The notes under the pieces: generated by a model | The model's input: the letters and a program-made list of their open reading frames with translations, nothing else | Databases searched by the model: none | Told to the model about the DNA's origin: nothing | Translations under genes and position numbers: made by a program | Assembly (NCBI GenBank): GCA_951812975.1 | Contig: CATOTC010000001.1 | Location: 744,001-808,000, forward strand | DNA length: 64,000 nt | DNA from: an uncultured Acidimicrobiales bacterium | GTDB taxonomy: Bacteria; Actinomycetota; Acidimicrobiia; Acidimicrobiales; Aldehydirespiratoraceae | Reading direction: 5' to 3' | Part shown: positions 36,527-46,836 of the stretch, one piece after another | Numbering within the stretch: the stretch's first letter is position 1 | Layout of the letters: every line of letters begins with the position of its first letter

Positions 36527-37513
36527 TCACCCGGTTAAAAGGGCCGGTTGCACCTCATCGACGATCAACTCCATCTGTCGCTCAACGAGGTCCTCTGGCA
36601 TGCCGCCGATCGAAGCCCACAGATACAGGTGCTCGACGGGCAGCCCGTCACAGATACCGGTGATTCGAGCTACCGCCTCATCCGCAGTCAGGACCTGCAG
36701 TGCGCCGACCACGCCTGAGCCGCGGCCTTCACGAACCTCGTCGGTGGTCAGCCAACGAGGAGTGCGGCCCGTGCCCAGAGCAGCCTGCTGCCGGTAGCTG
36801 TTGAGCTGGTGAGTGCGGTGCGGAACGATCCTCTCCCATGCCTGTTCAGGGTCATCGGCGACCAGGAAGTCGACCACCCCTGCCATTCGGGCCGCTTCGA
36901 CACCATGGCCGGACTCCTCCAGCGCGTCGCGGTAGATGCCGAAACTGTCGCGGTTGTGAGTCAACAGACCAACGCCCAGACGCCCAGCTCGCGCCGCGCC
37001 CCGAGGACCGAGGTACCCGGCCCACAACGGCACGGGTTGCTGCACCGGTCCGGGACTGCAGCCGCCTTCAGCAAAGATCCGGCCGATCTCGCCGAGCGCG
37101 TGATCGGTCGCGTGGTAGCGGCTGGCGAGCTCGACACCGAACGCCTCGAATTCCGGGGCCACGTAGCCCGCGCCGAGCCCCAACTCGAGACGGCCCCCGC
37201 TGATCACATCAACCACCGCGGCCTGTTCCGCTACGGCCATCGGGTGTTGCAGCGGTGCCACCACCACTGCGGTGCCCAAGCGCACTCGTTCGGTACGTGC
37301 CGCGATGGCGGCCAGCACGGTGAGCGGCACCGGCAGATAACCGTCGTCGACGAAGTGATGCTCGCTGACCCAGACCGATCCGAGGCCGCGTCGGTCGGCC
37401 TCGGAGATCAGATCAAGATGCCAGCCGTAGTAGGCCGCTGGGTCGCGTCGCCAGGGCTCAGGATTGCGAAAATCGAAGTACAAACCCAGATTCGGGCGCG
37501 GCGCAGATCCCAT
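36527..37513 (-). CDS. LLM-class flavin-dependent oxidoreductase
   Basis: RRGLGSVWVSEHHFVDDGYLPVPLTVLAAIAARTERVRLGTAVVVAPLQHPM. Confidence 0.9.
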   Translation of the reverse strand: MGSAPRPNLGLYFDFRNPEPWRRDPAAYYGWHLDLISEADRRGLGSVWVSEHHFVDDGYLPVPLTVLAAIAARTERVRLGTAVVVAPLQHPMAVAEQAAVVDVISGGRLELGLGAGYVAPEFEAFGVELASRYHATDHALGEIGRIFAEGGCSPGPVQQPVPLWAGYLGPRGAARAGRLGVGLLTHNRDSFGIYRDALEESGHGVEAARMAGVVDFLVADDPEQAWERIVPHRTHQLNSYRQQAALGTGRTPRWLTTDEVREGRGSGVVGALQVLTADEAVARITGICDGLPVEHLYLWASIGGMPEDLVERQMELIVDEVQPALLTG

Positions 37514-38394
37514 CAGCTACCGGGCGCCGGGATCTTGAAGACCCTCTCGGCGTTCTCGTGGAGGAACTTGGGCCAGACGTGGGGTCGCAACGGAACGTCG
37601 GGAAGCTCCGCGAAGATACGTTCCAGATCGAGACCCGCCGGATAGTAGCCCGCGTACATCACCTTGTCGGAGCCGCGGGTGTTGGCGTAGTCGATGATGG
37701 CTCTGGGGTAATACTTCGGGGCGAAAGCCGATGTCATGTAGTACAGACCCGGCCATTTCAGCATCAGCTTCACAGCCAGGCTCTCCCAGGGCTCGGCTCC
37801 GTGACGCATCACGATCCTTAGTTCGGGAAAGTCGTAGCACACATCATCGAAATGCCGTACGTGTTGGCAGTCTGCCGGCACTCGTGGGCCCGGAATACCG
37901 GCATTGGAGATGATCGGCAGGTCGAGATCTATGCAGGTCATATAGATCGGGTAGTAGCGACGATCGCTGACCGGAACCTGCGGGATGCAACCCGCTGGGA
38001 AGGTTGTAACCGCGCTGAGACCGTGTTCGCTGTGTCTCTCGCGGATCTTCCGCACGGTTCCGGCAATATCGTTGGGGTCGATCTCCAGCGAGAAGAACAC
38101 TCGCCCGGGGTGACGCCGGCGAGCCTCGATCGACACCTTGTTGAGACCGAACAGGCCGGCCCGAACGCCACAACGATCCATCTTCGAAAAGGTCGTCTCT
38201 ATGGGATCCTCGTCTGGGGCAGCCTCGGGTGGAGTGTCGGTGAACATGTATCCCGCCGGCATCACCAGATCACCGCCCTCGGCTGATTCGGCGTCTTTGA
38301 AACCAGCTCGCAGGTACTGATAGACGGCGTTCTTGTCGGTGAACGGGAACCCGATCATCAAGTCGACTGCTTGCGGGTCTGACGGATAGCTCAT
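37513..38394 (-). CDS. Amidohydrolase-family (COG2159) protein
   Basis: DRCGVRAGLFGLNKVSIEARRRHPGRVFFSLEIDP, RIVMRHGAEPWESLAVKLMLKWPGLYYMTSA, KVMYAGYYP; 1-bp stop/start overlap with the downstream LLM gene. Confidence 0.8.
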   Translation of the reverse strand: MSYPSDPQAVDLMIGFPFTDKNAVYQYLRAGFKDAESAEGGDLVMPAGYMFTDTPPEAAPDEDPIETTFSKMDRCGVRAGLFGLNKVSIEARRRHPGRVFFSLEIDPNDIAGTVRKIRERHSEHGLSAVTTFPAGCIPQVPVSDRRYYPIYMTCIDLDLPIISNAGIPGPRVPADCQHVRHFDDVCYDFPELRIVMRHGAEPWESLAVKLMLKWPGLYYMTSAFAPKYYPRAIIDYANTRGSDKVMYAGYYPAGLDLERIFAELPDVPLRPHVWPKFLHENAERVFKIPAPGS

Positions 38395-38480
38395 TTTGTT
38401 CCTCTGGTTCTGAATTCGGTTCGGTTTCTATCGGCAGGATTCGGCGCGACTCTTCGCGGCAAACAGTAATCTCCATCACA

Positions 38481-39770
38481 ATGACCACCAACGCCCAATT
38501 GCTTGAACGTTACCGAGCGGTCCTGCCGTCGTATGTGAATCCGCTCTACGCCGAACCGATCTCCATCGAACACGGCGAGGGAGGCTACGTATGGGACGTG
38601 GAGGGCAACCGCTACCTCGACTTCTTCGGTGGAGTGCTCACCACCATGGTCGGCCACAGCAATCCCGATGTGGTGGCCGCGGTGCAGGACCAGGCCGCCA
38701 AGGTCATGCACACTTCGACGCTGTACCTCTGCGAGCCGATGATCGAGCTGGCTGAACAGATCGCCGCCATATCGGGTATCCCCGACGCCAGAGTGTTCTT
38801 CACCACCTCGGGCAGCGAAGCCAACGACACCGCCATCCTGTTGGCTACCAGCTATCGCAAGTCCAACCAGGTGCTGGCCATGCGCAACAGCTACCACGGC
38901 CGTTCGTTCACAGCCCAGGCGATCACCGCCCACTCCTCCTGGTCCTCGACCAGCCTCTCGGGTTTGTCGGTCAACTTCATCCAGGGCGGCTACCGGCTGC
39001 GCAGCCCGTTCGGTCATATGAACGACGAAGACTTCACCAACGCCTGCGTCGACGATCTCGTGCAGGTGATCGACATGATGACTGCCGGTGATGTCGCCTG
39101 CCTGATAGCCGAGCCGATTCAGGGAGTCGGCGGTTTCGCCACGCCGCCGGACGGTTTCTTCGGTGAGCTCAACAAGGTGCTCGCCAACCATCAGATCCTG
39201 CTCGTGGTGGATGAGGTGCAGACCGGATGGGGGCGAACCGGCGAGCACTTCTGGGGCTATCAGGCCCACGATGTGGTACCCGACATGCTCACCTTCGCCA
39301 AGGGCGTCGGCAACGGCGCCACGCTGGCGGGGATAGTCGCCCGTGCAGAGATCATGGACACCATCAGTGTGCTCTCGTTCAGCACCTTCGGTGGCAATCC
39401 GCTCTCGTCTGCGGCAGGTCTGGCCACGTTGCGTTACGTGCTCGACAACGATCTGCAAGGCAATGCCCTGCGAATGGGGCAGAGACTCACTGCAGCGGTG
39501 GCGCCGGTGGCAGCCTCGGTGCCGTGGATTGCCGAACTGCGGGGCAAGGGTCTCATGCAGGCGATCGAGACCGTTCATCCCGGTTCGCTCGAACCCGACG
39601 CTGCGCGGGCCGGCGCGGTGTTGGAGGGCTGCAAGCGGCGGGGCCTCCTCGTCGGCAAGGGCGGACTCTACGGCAACGCCATCCGCATCACCCCGATGCT
39701 CGACGTCAGCGCCGACGAGTTGGATGAGGGGATCGCAGCCATCCTCGAGACAATCGACGAGATCGACTAG
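38481..39770 (+). CDS. Class III aminotransferase (AGXT2 / beta-alanine- or 3-aminoisobutyrate-type)
   Basis: YLDFFGGVLTTMVGHSNPDVV, FFTTSGSEANDTAILLA, LLVVDEVQTGWGRTGEHFWGYQAHDVVPDMLTFAKGVGNG. Confidence 0.92.
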   Translation: MTTNAQLLERYRAVLPSYVNPLYAEPISIEHGEGGYVWDVEGNRYLDFFGGVLTTMVGHSNPDVVAAVQDQAAKVMHTSTLYLCEPMIELAEQIAAISGIPDARVFFTTSGSEANDTAILLATSYRKSNQVLAMRNSYHGRSFTAQAITAHSSWSSTSLSGLSVNFIQGGYRLRSPFGHMNDEDFTNACVDDLVQVIDMMTAGDVACLIAEPIQGVGGFATPPDGFFGELNKVLANHQILLVVDEVQTGWGRTGEHFWGYQAHDVVPDMLTFAKGVGNGATLAGIVARAEIMDTISVLSFSTFGGNPLSSAAGLATLRYVLDNDLQGNALRMGQRLTAAVAPVAASVPWIAELRGKGLMQAIETVHPGSLEPDAARAGAVLEGCKRRGLLVGKGGLYGNAIRITPMLDVSADELDEGIAAILETIDEID

Positions 39771-39804
39771 ACACCGACGCGCACCCACAGACAGGACAAC
39801 CATC

Positions 39805-41292
39805 ATGAAACAGATCACCCACCTCATCGACAACGATTCCGTTCCCGGCACATCCGGGCGATCCGCTGCGGTCTTCAACCCGGCGATCGGCGAACAGACA
39901 GCCGAGGTGGCTCTGGCCTCCAGCGAAGAGGTCGACACCGCGGTCGCCTCAGCAAGAGCCGCTTTCGCGGAGTGGAGCGAGGTGAGCATCGCCCGCCGGA
40001 CCAAGCTGATGTTCGCGTTCCGCAACCTCGTCGTGGACAACGCCGCTGAAGTCGCGGCCCGGCTCACAGCAGAGCACGGCAAGGTCACCTCGGACGCCGC
40101 GGGCGAGGTGGCACGAGCCGTCGAGAACATTGAGTTCGCCTGCGGTATCGCCGAGCATCTCAAGGGCAGCCACAGCGAGATGGCGTCCACCGGGGTCGAC
40201 GTCTACTCGGTGCGGCGTCCGCTCGGGGTGGTCGCCGGGATCACCCCTTTCAACTTCCCGGCAATGGTCCCGATGTGGATGGTTCCCAACGCGGTGGCGT
40301 GCGGCAACACGTTCGTGTTGAAACCTTCCGAGCGCGACCCCTCCGCACCTCTGTTCATCGCCGAACTGTTCTGCGAAGCCGGTTTCCCCCCGGGCGTTCT
40401 CAACGTGGTGCAGGGCGACAAGGTCGCAGTCGACCGGCTGCTGGCCCACCCCGACGTCAAAGCGCTGAGCTTCGTCGGTTCCACACCGATCGCCCAGTAC
40501 GTCTACGAGACCGCCAGCGCCAACCACAAGCGCGTGCAGGCTCTCGGTGGAGCCAAGAACCACATGGTCGTGCTTCCCGACGCCGACATCGACCTGGCGG
40601 CGGACTCCGCAGTGTCGGCGGCCTACGGCTCGGCGGGTGAACGCTGCATGGCGGTCTCGGTGGCCGTCGCGGTCGGCGATGTCGCCGATCCGCTGGTCGA
40701 TGCCATCAAGGTCCGTATGGAGAAGCTGACCATAGGCGACGGCACCGACCCCGCTTCGGAGATGGGGCCGTTGATCACCCGTGACCACCGCGACAGAGTC
40801 GCTGGGTATGTGGCCGCGGGCGAGTCATCGGGGGCATCGGTGGTCGTGGACGGGCGCGAGGCCGCCTTCGACAACGACGGCTTCTTTCTGGGCGTCACCC
40901 TGCTTGACCATGTGACGCCGGACATGACCGTCTACCAGGACGAGATCTTCGGCCCGGTGCTGAGCGTGGTGCGGGTGGACACCTATCGGGAGGCCGCTGA
41001 GTTGATCGCCGGCAATCCCTGGGGCAACGGCGCGGCGATCTTCACCCGCGACGGCGGCGCGGCGCGCCAGTTCCAGCAGGACGCGGACGCCGGCATGGTG
41101 GGCATCAACGTGCCGATTCCCGTGCCCGTCGGCTACCACTCCTTCGGCGGTTGGAAGGACTCAGCCTTCGGTGACACGACCATGTACGGTCCCGAGGGCA
41201 TCCACTTCTACACCCGCCCCAAGGTGCTGACGACCCGCTGGCCCGATCCCGCCGGCAGCGCAGTCAACCTGGGTTTCCCGACCAACGAGTAA
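39805..41292 (+). CDS. mmsA: CoA-acylating methylmalonate-semialdehyde dehydrogenase
   Basis: FNPAIGEQTAEVALASSEEVDTAV, ITPFNFPAMVPMWMVPNAVACGNTFVLKPSERDPS, GAKNHMVVLPDADID, GERCMAVSVAVAVG: diagnostic MMSDH motifs. Confidence 0.94.
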   Translation: MKQITHLIDNDSVPGTSGRSAAVFNPAIGEQTAEVALASSEEVDTAVASARAAFAEWSEVSIARRTKLMFAFRNLVVDNAAEVAARLTAEHGKVTSDAAGEVARAVENIEFACGIAEHLKGSHSEMASTGVDVYSVRRPLGVVAGITPFNFPAMVPMWMVPNAVACGNTFVLKPSERDPSAPLFIAELFCEAGFPPGVLNVVQGDKVAVDRLLAHPDVKALSFVGSTPIAQYVYETASANHKRVQALGGAKNHMVVLPDADIDLAADSAVSAAYGSAGERCMAVSVAVAVGDVADPLVDAIKVRMEKLTIGDGTDPASEMGPLITRDHRDRVAGYVAAGESSGASVVVDGREAAFDNDGFFLGVTLLDHVTPDMTVYQDEIFGPVLSVVRVDTYREAAELIAGNPWGNGAAIFTRDGGAARQFQQDADAGMVGINVPIPVPVGYHSFGGWKDSAFGDTTMYGPEGIHFYTRPKVLTTRWPDPAGSAVNLGFPTNE

Positions 41293-41296
41293 CGCG

Positions 41297-42535
41297 TCAG
41301 CCGTCTGCGGGTCCGGCGGTGCCCGCTCTGGGTCCTGGAGTGAACGTGACGGGCAGCGAGCGCCAACCGGTGACGTTGGACGAATGGAAGCGAACCTTGG
41401 CCTGGTGGTCCACCTCGTAGTCGGGGATACGTCGCAGGATCTCCTCGACTGCCACCTTCCCCTCCATGCGAGCCAGAGCGGCGCCCAGACAGAAGTGCGC
41501 GCCGTATCCGAATCCCAGGTGTCTCTCCGGCCGACGGAAGATGTTGAACTCCTCGGCTGTGGGGCCGAACTCACGCTCGTCGTGGTTGGCCGCCCCAATG
41601 AGCAGCAGCACCGAGTCGCCCTCGCGCATCCGCTGTCCATGTATCCCAAAATCCCGGGTCAGGGTGCGATGCATGTACTGGGTCGAGTTGTGGTAGCGCA
41701 GCACTTCCTCGATCATGTCCGGGATCAGTGCAGGATCCGCGACCACTGCGGCCTTCTGGTCCGGGTGCCGCGACAGCAGCTCCATGACGTTGGCCACCAT
41801 CTTTGTGGTCGTCTCGTGGCCGGCGATGATGAACAGGATGCAGAAACCGAGGAGTTCCTCGTCGGTGAGCGCCCGCCCGTCAACCTCGAACCCGACGAGA
41901 TCGTTGATGAGCCCTGATCCTTCACCGGCCTTGCGTTTCGGCAGGTCTTCCATGAAATAGGCGACAAGGCCGAGCATCCCGTCAGCGGCCTCACGAGGGA
42001 TCGCGAACACCCCGTCCTCGCGGATCATCACCTTGTCGCTGTTTGCCCGCAAAGCCGGGCGGTCCACCTCCGGCACGCCCAAGATGGCCGAGATCACATC
42101 CATCGGAAAGGGGCTCGTAAGGTCGTCCACCACCTCAGCTCGGCCCGACTCGATGACTTCATCGAGGTAGCCGGTGAAGATCCCGCGGATCTCGGCTTCC
42201 ATCTTCGCGACCGTGCGGGTCGTGAACACCCGGCTGACCAACTTGCGCAACACGGTGTGTTCCGGCGGGTCGAATTCGATCATCTGATTGAACCCCGTGC
42301 TGTGGCCGATGGGCCGACGATTCTCGAGCGCTATCCCACCGGCAGACGACAACAGTTCGGTATCGCGAAAGCCCTCCAGGACATCCTCGAAACGGCTCAG
42401 AGCCCAGAACTCAAGCTCAGGATTCCAATAGGCGGGAGCCTCGTCACGGAGCCGCTTGTAGGTGACATAGGGATCGTCCTGGTGCGCAAACCCGAACGGG
42501 TTGTATACGAGTTCAGCCACAGCGAGTTCAGCCAC
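41297..42535 (-). CDS. Cytochrome P450
   Basis: AGHETTTKMVAN, EEVLRYHNS, FGYGAHFCLGAALARMEG. Confidence 0.94.
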   Translation of the reverse strand: MAELAVAELVYNPFGFAHQDDPYVTYKRLRDEAPAYWNPELEFWALSRFEDVLEGFRDTELLSSAGGIALENRRPIGHSTGFNQMIEFDPPEHTVLRKLVSRVFTTRTVAKMEAEIRGIFTGYLDEVIESGRAEVVDDLTSPFPMDVISAILGVPEVDRPALRANSDKVMIREDGVFAIPREAADGMLGLVAYFMEDLPKRKAGEGSGLINDLVGFEVDGRALTDEELLGFCILFIIAGHETTTKMVANVMELLSRHPDQKAAVVADPALIPDMIEEVLRYHNSTQYMHRTLTRDFGIHGQRMREGDSVLLLIGAANHDEREFGPTAEEFNIFRRPERHLGFGYGAHFCLGAALARMEGKVAVEEILRRIPDYEVDHQAKVRFHSSNVTGWRSLPVTFTPGPRAGTAGPADG

Positions 42536-42581
42536 GCCAAGACCGTAGCCAAACCCGCCCCCAAGATTCGATTCGCGAGCT

Positions 42582-43961
42582 TCAGAGGGACTGGAGGGAC
42601 TTGGTGATCTCGACCACGGCCTCGCGGCCGTCTCCGAAGAGCATCAGGGCGTTGTCGGCGGCGAACAGAGGATTGGCGATCTTCGCGAAACCCGGGCTGA
42701 GGCTTCGTTTGATCACCACCACAACGTCGCTCTTGTCGACGTCGAGAATCGGCATTCCTGCTATCGGACTTGACGGGTCGGTGCGAGCCACCGGGTTCAC
42801 CACGTCGTTGGCACCGATGACGATGGTCACGTCGGTCTGCTCGAAGGTCGGGTTGATGTCATCCATCTCGACGAGGCGCTCGTAGCTGACCTCTGCTTCA
42901 GCGAGCAGCACGTTCATATGGCCGGGCATCCGTCCCGCAACCGGATGGATGCCGAACACGACCTCCACACCACGGTCCTGCAAACGCCTCATGAGGTCCC
43001 GCACAGCGTGCTGCGCTTGAGCGACTGCAAGCCCGTAGCCGGGGACGATCGCTACGCGCTCTGACGACTCGAGCAGCATGGCCACATCATCAGCGGAGGT
43101 GGAGCGGACCTTGCCTGCATAGATGTCGTCGACATCGTCGCCGCCCGCTCCCGTAGGGGCGGGGCTGAACATCACCGCCAGCAGTGTGCGGTTCATGGCC
43201 ACGCACATGATCTGGGTGAGGATCAAACCGCTTGCCCCCACCAGCGAGCCGGCGATGATCAACAGCGAGTTGTCGAGCACGAAACCAGCCGCCACCGCAG
43301 CCATGCCGGACAACGAGTTCAACAACGCGATCACGACCGGCATGTCGGCTCCACCGATCGGCACTACCACCAACAGTCCGAGAACCGCCCCAACCCCGAC
43401 CAGCAGCCAAAGCCACAGAGCATTCTGTGCGTCGACGACCATCAGCACACCGAGAACCACCGCTGCGACCGCTCCAAGGCCGCTGAGCACCGTGATCCCT
43501 TTGAACCCCGACCAACGCAGAGCTTCGCGGAGCTTCGCGAAGGCGACGAGACTCCCTGTGAACGTCACCGCCCCGATCAGCGACGCCAGCGCCGCTGACG
43601 ACGACAGTCGCGCGGTGTCGCCGAACAGATCAACAGCCTGGGTGTAGGACGCAGCCGCAACCAGCACCGACGCACCCCCGCCGAAACCGTTGAACAAGGC
43701 GACCAGTTCGGGCATCGCGGTCATCTGCACGCGCACGGCCAGCAGAACTCCCACCGCCGCTCCCAGAATCACCCCTCCGATGATCCACCCGAAGCCGATG
43801 ATGGAGTTGTCGGTGAGCGTGACCAGCACCGCGACAAGCATTCCCGCCGCTCCGTACTGGTTGCCCCGCACCGCGGTGCGGGGCCGGCTGAGCCGTTTCA
43901 GACCGAGGATGAACAGGATTGCCGCGACGAGGTAACCGAGCGCGGCCCAATCGTTGGTCAC
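42582..43961 (-). CDS. pntB: NAD(P) transhydrogenase subunit beta
   Basis: MPELVALFNGFGGGASVLVA, VPGYGLAVAQAQHAVRDL, FGIHPVAGRMPGHMNVLLAEAEVSYE, VIGANDVVNPVARTDPSSPIAGMPIL. Confidence 0.96.
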   Translation of the reverse strand: MTNDWAALGYLVAAILFILGLKRLSRPRTAVRGNQYGAAGMLVAVLVTLTDNSIIGFGWIIGGVILGAAVGVLLAVRVQMTAMPELVALFNGFGGGASVLVAAASYTQAVDLFGDTARLSSSAALASLIGAVTFTGSLVAFAKLREALRWSGFKGITVLSGLGAVAAVVLGVLMVVDAQNALWLWLLVGVGAVLGLLVVVPIGGADMPVVIALLNSLSGMAAVAAGFVLDNSLLIIAGSLVGASGLILTQIMCVAMNRTLLAVMFSPAPTGAGGDDVDDIYAGKVRSTSADDVAMLLESSERVAIVPGYGLAVAQAQHAVRDLMRRLQDRGVEVVFGIHPVAGRMPGHMNVLLAEAEVSYERLVEMDDINPTFEQTDVTIVIGANDVVNPVARTDPSSPIAGMPILDVDKSDVVVVIKRSLSPGFAKIANPLFAADNALMLFGDGREAVVEITKSLQSL

Positions 43962-44281
43962 GAACCGTCTCCGTCGGTGTCTGCCTGGTCCGCGGGAGCA
44001 CGACGCCGCTTCGGACCGAACATGTGCAGCATTCGATGGGTCACCAGAAAGCCTCCCACCACATTGATCATCGCCATGGTGACCGCAACGAATCCCAGGA
44101 CCGCGGTGAACGTCGAGTGGTCTGCGCCGGCGGCCAACAGTGCCCCCACAATCGTGATGCCCGAGATCGCGTTGGAACCCGACATCAGCGGAGTGTGCAG
44201 TGTCGGGGGCACCTTGGTGATCAGCTCCACCCCCAAGAACACGGCCAGCACCAGCAGGGTTACCGCGATCAGCAGTTCCAC
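43958..44281 (-). CDS. pntA2: NAD(P) transhydrogenase subunit alpha part 2
   Basis: VFLGVELITKVPPTLHTPLMSGSNAISGITIVGALLA. Confidence 0.94.
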   Translation of the reverse strand: MELLIAVTLLVLAVFLGVELITKVPPTLHTPLMSGSNAISGITIVGALLAAGADHSTFTAVLGFVAVTMAMINVVGGFLVTHRMLHMFGPKRRRAPADQADTDGDGS

Positions 44282-44285
44282 GTTC

Positions 44286-45452
44286 TCAGCCCTCCCCGAG
44301 CGCGGCCAAGACTTCGGGATGGACGACCGCGCCGTCGTGGGTGATCAGCATCGCCGAAAGGATCTCGTCGTCGGCGCGCAGCTCAACCTCACCGTCGGGG
44401 GCGAGATAGGTCAGGAACGCCACAAGATTGCGGGAGAACATCTCGCTGGCGTGACGGGCGCATTTCGAAACCAGATCGGTCGGGCCGAGAACGGTGACAC
44501 CGTCGCACTCCACCTTCTCGTCAGCTTCGGTTACCTCACAGTTGCCGCCGCGCTCGGCCGCCAAGTCGATCAGCACCGACCCGGCCTCCATGGCGTCGAC
44601 CATCTCCGCGGTGACGAGCAGCGGGGACCTTCGACCCGGCACGGATGCGGCAGTGATCACAACATCAGCGCCGGCCACATGAGGCGTCAGCATCTCCCGC
44701 TGGATCTGCGCGACGTCGTCACTCTGGGCGACCGCGTAGCCGTTGATGCTGGTGACGGCCTTGGATCCAACAGCGTCCGGTGAAACCTCGAATTCCAACG
44801 CACGGGCGCCAATCGAACGAATCTGCTCGACCGCCTCCGGTCGCACGTCGTAGGCGTCCACCACACCACCGAGTCGCCTGGCGGTGCCGATGGCCTGCAG
44901 ACCCGCCACGCCCGCGCCGAGCACCAGCACTCGGGCCGGAGCCAGCGTGCCCGCAGCAGTCATCATCAGGGGGAACATCTGGGGCAGACTGCTCGCGGCG
45001 AGCAGCACAGCCTCGTACCCGGCGATCGTCGCCATCGACGACAGCACGTCCATCGTCTGGGCACGGGTGACGCGCGGCACCAGGTCCAAAGAAAATGCCG
45101 AGACACCGTTCGCTGCATGGCGCTGCGCTCTGTGGGGAGCCCACAGCGGGTCGAAGACGCCCACGAACACCGTCTCGGGCACCGCGGCCGGATTGAGGGA
45201 CGAGGAACCCATCGGAGCGTCCCGCACCGAGACGACGACATCGGCGACGCCCGCCTCCGGAGCAAGCCGATCGACAATGATCGCCCCGGCACGCAGATAG
45301 GCGTCGTCGTCGAAGCCCGAGCCCGAACCTGCGCTGCGCTCCACGGACACATCGCAACCCTGCTGCACCAACGCGGCAACGCCGTCGGGAACGAGAGCGA
45401 CTCGGTTCTCCCTCGGTGCTGACTCACGCAACAGTCTCAGCCGCACAAGCAC
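44286..45452 (-). CDS. pntA1: NAD(P) transhydrogenase subunit alpha part 1
   Basis: RLLRESAPRENRVALVPDGVAALVQQG, VLVLGAGVAGLQAIGTARRLGGVVDAYDVRPEAVEQIRSIGA. Confidence 0.95.
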   Translation of the reverse strand: MLVRLRLLRESAPRENRVALVPDGVAALVQQGCDVSVERSAGSGSGFDDDAYLRAGAIIVDRLAPEAGVADVVVSVRDAPMGSSSLNPAAVPETVFVGVFDPLWAPHRAQRHAANGVSAFSLDLVPRVTRAQTMDVLSSMATIAGYEAVLLAASSLPQMFPLMMTAAGTLAPARVLVLGAGVAGLQAIGTARRLGGVVDAYDVRPEAVEQIRSIGARALEFEVSPDAVGSKAVTSINGYAVAQSDDVAQIQREMLTPHVAGADVVITAASVPGRRSPLLVTAEMVDAMEAGSVLIDLAAERGGNCEVTEADEKVECDGVTVLGPTDLVSKCARHASEMFSRNLVAFLTYLAPDGEVELRADDEILSAMLITHDGAVVHPEVLAALGEG

Positions 45453-45546
45453 CGAAGATTAGCAGGTCCGTTCAGGCTGCGGGTGCCACGCGGCGATGGT
45501 TGTCCGCCACAGGCTCAGCGCTGGCCTCTATCGGGAGAGCTGGCCT

Positions 45547-46734
45547 CTATCGGCTGAAACGGCGAAGGGCGTGACGGCGGCGCTCAGCCTGGTGTTCACG
45601 GCGGGTTCGGGAATCCAGCCGTGGTGTGTCCGGGTGGAGATGCTGCGCGACTTGCGACATCGACATCAGGCGCAGTGTGGGAACCGGTACTGTCTCGGCG
45701 TTGTTCCAACGGTAGGTGATAGCGCCCTGGGGACATCCGCCGAGCGCGATCCAGTTCTCGATTCCGGGATCGCGGTGCGAGACCACCGCCCGCAGCACCC
45801 CGTCGGGGTCGATGCGGGCCTGCGAATCGTTGAGGGTCGTCGGCAGGTTCACGTAGTCGAGGCTCTGGAACCAGGTGTCGCCCACCTGGATGGCCCAGTA
45901 CAGGCACTTCGGCGGGGTCACCTCGAAGAGCAGCGCCTCGTCCTCACCCACCTCGAACCAGCACTGCCCGTAGGCCTGTTGGTCGCTGCCGCCGAGACCT
46001 ACTCCGCTGACCTTGCGGCCGGCCATGTGCTCAAAGGAGTTGACCTCTCCCCGATCACGCTGGCCGACCACATAGTCGGTCCAGAACTTCGGGACGATGC
46101 TCATCTCCGCGGCCAACTGGTCCAGGCCCTCAACCGCGTCCGTCGCGCTCAACCGCTGTGGCGGCTCAACCGAGTCGAGGCACTCGAGGTGCAGGTCTGC
46201 GAGGTCCTCTCCGGACCAGTCAGAGAAGAATTGGCGCACCAGCAGGCGGCACTGTTGGGGCTCGAGCTGGTACCAGTTGCCCCGATGGTCACCCGGGTCG
46301 GGGTCCGGGCTGAACACGACGTCCATGCGTCCGCCACCGACGTCGATCAACTCGGGGGTGCCGATGTTGAGGATCTGTGTGACTTTGCCCCGTCCGAAAC
46401 GGAAGTCCATCAGTGAGAACCCGAGGTAGCGGGGCGTGTCGATGCGCCCCGTCAGCCGGTAGCTGCGGTGCAGGTCCATCGGTGCGGACATGTAGAAGCC
46501 GTCGGGGTTGTCCTGGCCGATCTTGGCCGGATACGTCCAGCCCAACTCGGGGTGGTCCGGGTCGCAGTTCTCCAACAGGCGGTCGGTCGCCCCGTTGAGC
46601 ATCCGCAGATGGTGACGCAGCCCCTCGGCCTGCTCGGAAGCATCGATGCCTAGCGATGGATCGAATATGTATTCAGCAGATTCCTTGAGGGTGTCGCAGA
46701 GCCTCACCCATGCGGCTCTCAGGTCGTTCTCCAT
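45547..46734 (-). CDS. DUF1214-like domain protein
   Basis: DGFYMSAPMDLHRSYRLTGRIDTPRYLGFSLMDF...LFEVTPPKCLYWAIQVGDTWFQSLDYVNLPTTLNDSQARIDPDGVLRAVVSHRDPGIENWI. Confidence 0.7.
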   Translation of the reverse strand: MENDLRAAWVRLCDTLKESAEYIFDPSLGIDASEQAEGLRHHLRMLNGATDRLLENCDPDHPELGWTYPAKIGQDNPDGFYMSAPMDLHRSYRLTGRIDTPRYLGFSLMDFRFGRGKVTQILNIGTPELIDVGGGRMDVVFSPDPDPGDHRGNWYQLEPQQCRLLVRQFFSDWSGEDLADLHLECLDSVEPPQRLSATDAVEGLDQLAAEMSIVPKFWTDYVVGQRDRGEVNSFEHMAGRKVSGVGLGGSDQQAYGQCWFEVGEDEALLFEVTPPKCLYWAIQVGDTWFQSLDYVNLPTTLNDSQARIDPDGVLRAVVSHRDPGIENWIALGGCPQGAITYRWNNAETVPVPTLRLMSMSQVAQHLHPDTPRLDSRTRREHQAERRRHALRRFSR

Positions 46735-46836
46735 CGCACCATGTCTAGCGCTGCCCGATGTCGAGTGTGCAACCGACAACGAGACGTCATCTCCCAGCAT
46801 TGTTCATCGGTCCGCCCCATGCGCGACACTGGCGGG

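Noticed and set aside
38391-40190. 599-aa minus-strand ORF antisense to the aminotransferase and mmsA genes
   Set aside because: High-GC shadow ORF: it has no recognisable family motif, while the plus strand encodes two motif-complete enzymes over the same bases.
42582-45452. Unusual organisation of the transhydrogenase
   Set aside because: Split pntA1-pntA2-pntB is a normal arrangement in many bacteria, so it is listed only as a feature.
45505-45555. Short direct repeat GCTGGCCTCTATCGG (two copies, about 22 bp apart) near the DUF1214-like gene end
   Set aside because: Two short copies only; likely chance or a minor slippage event.
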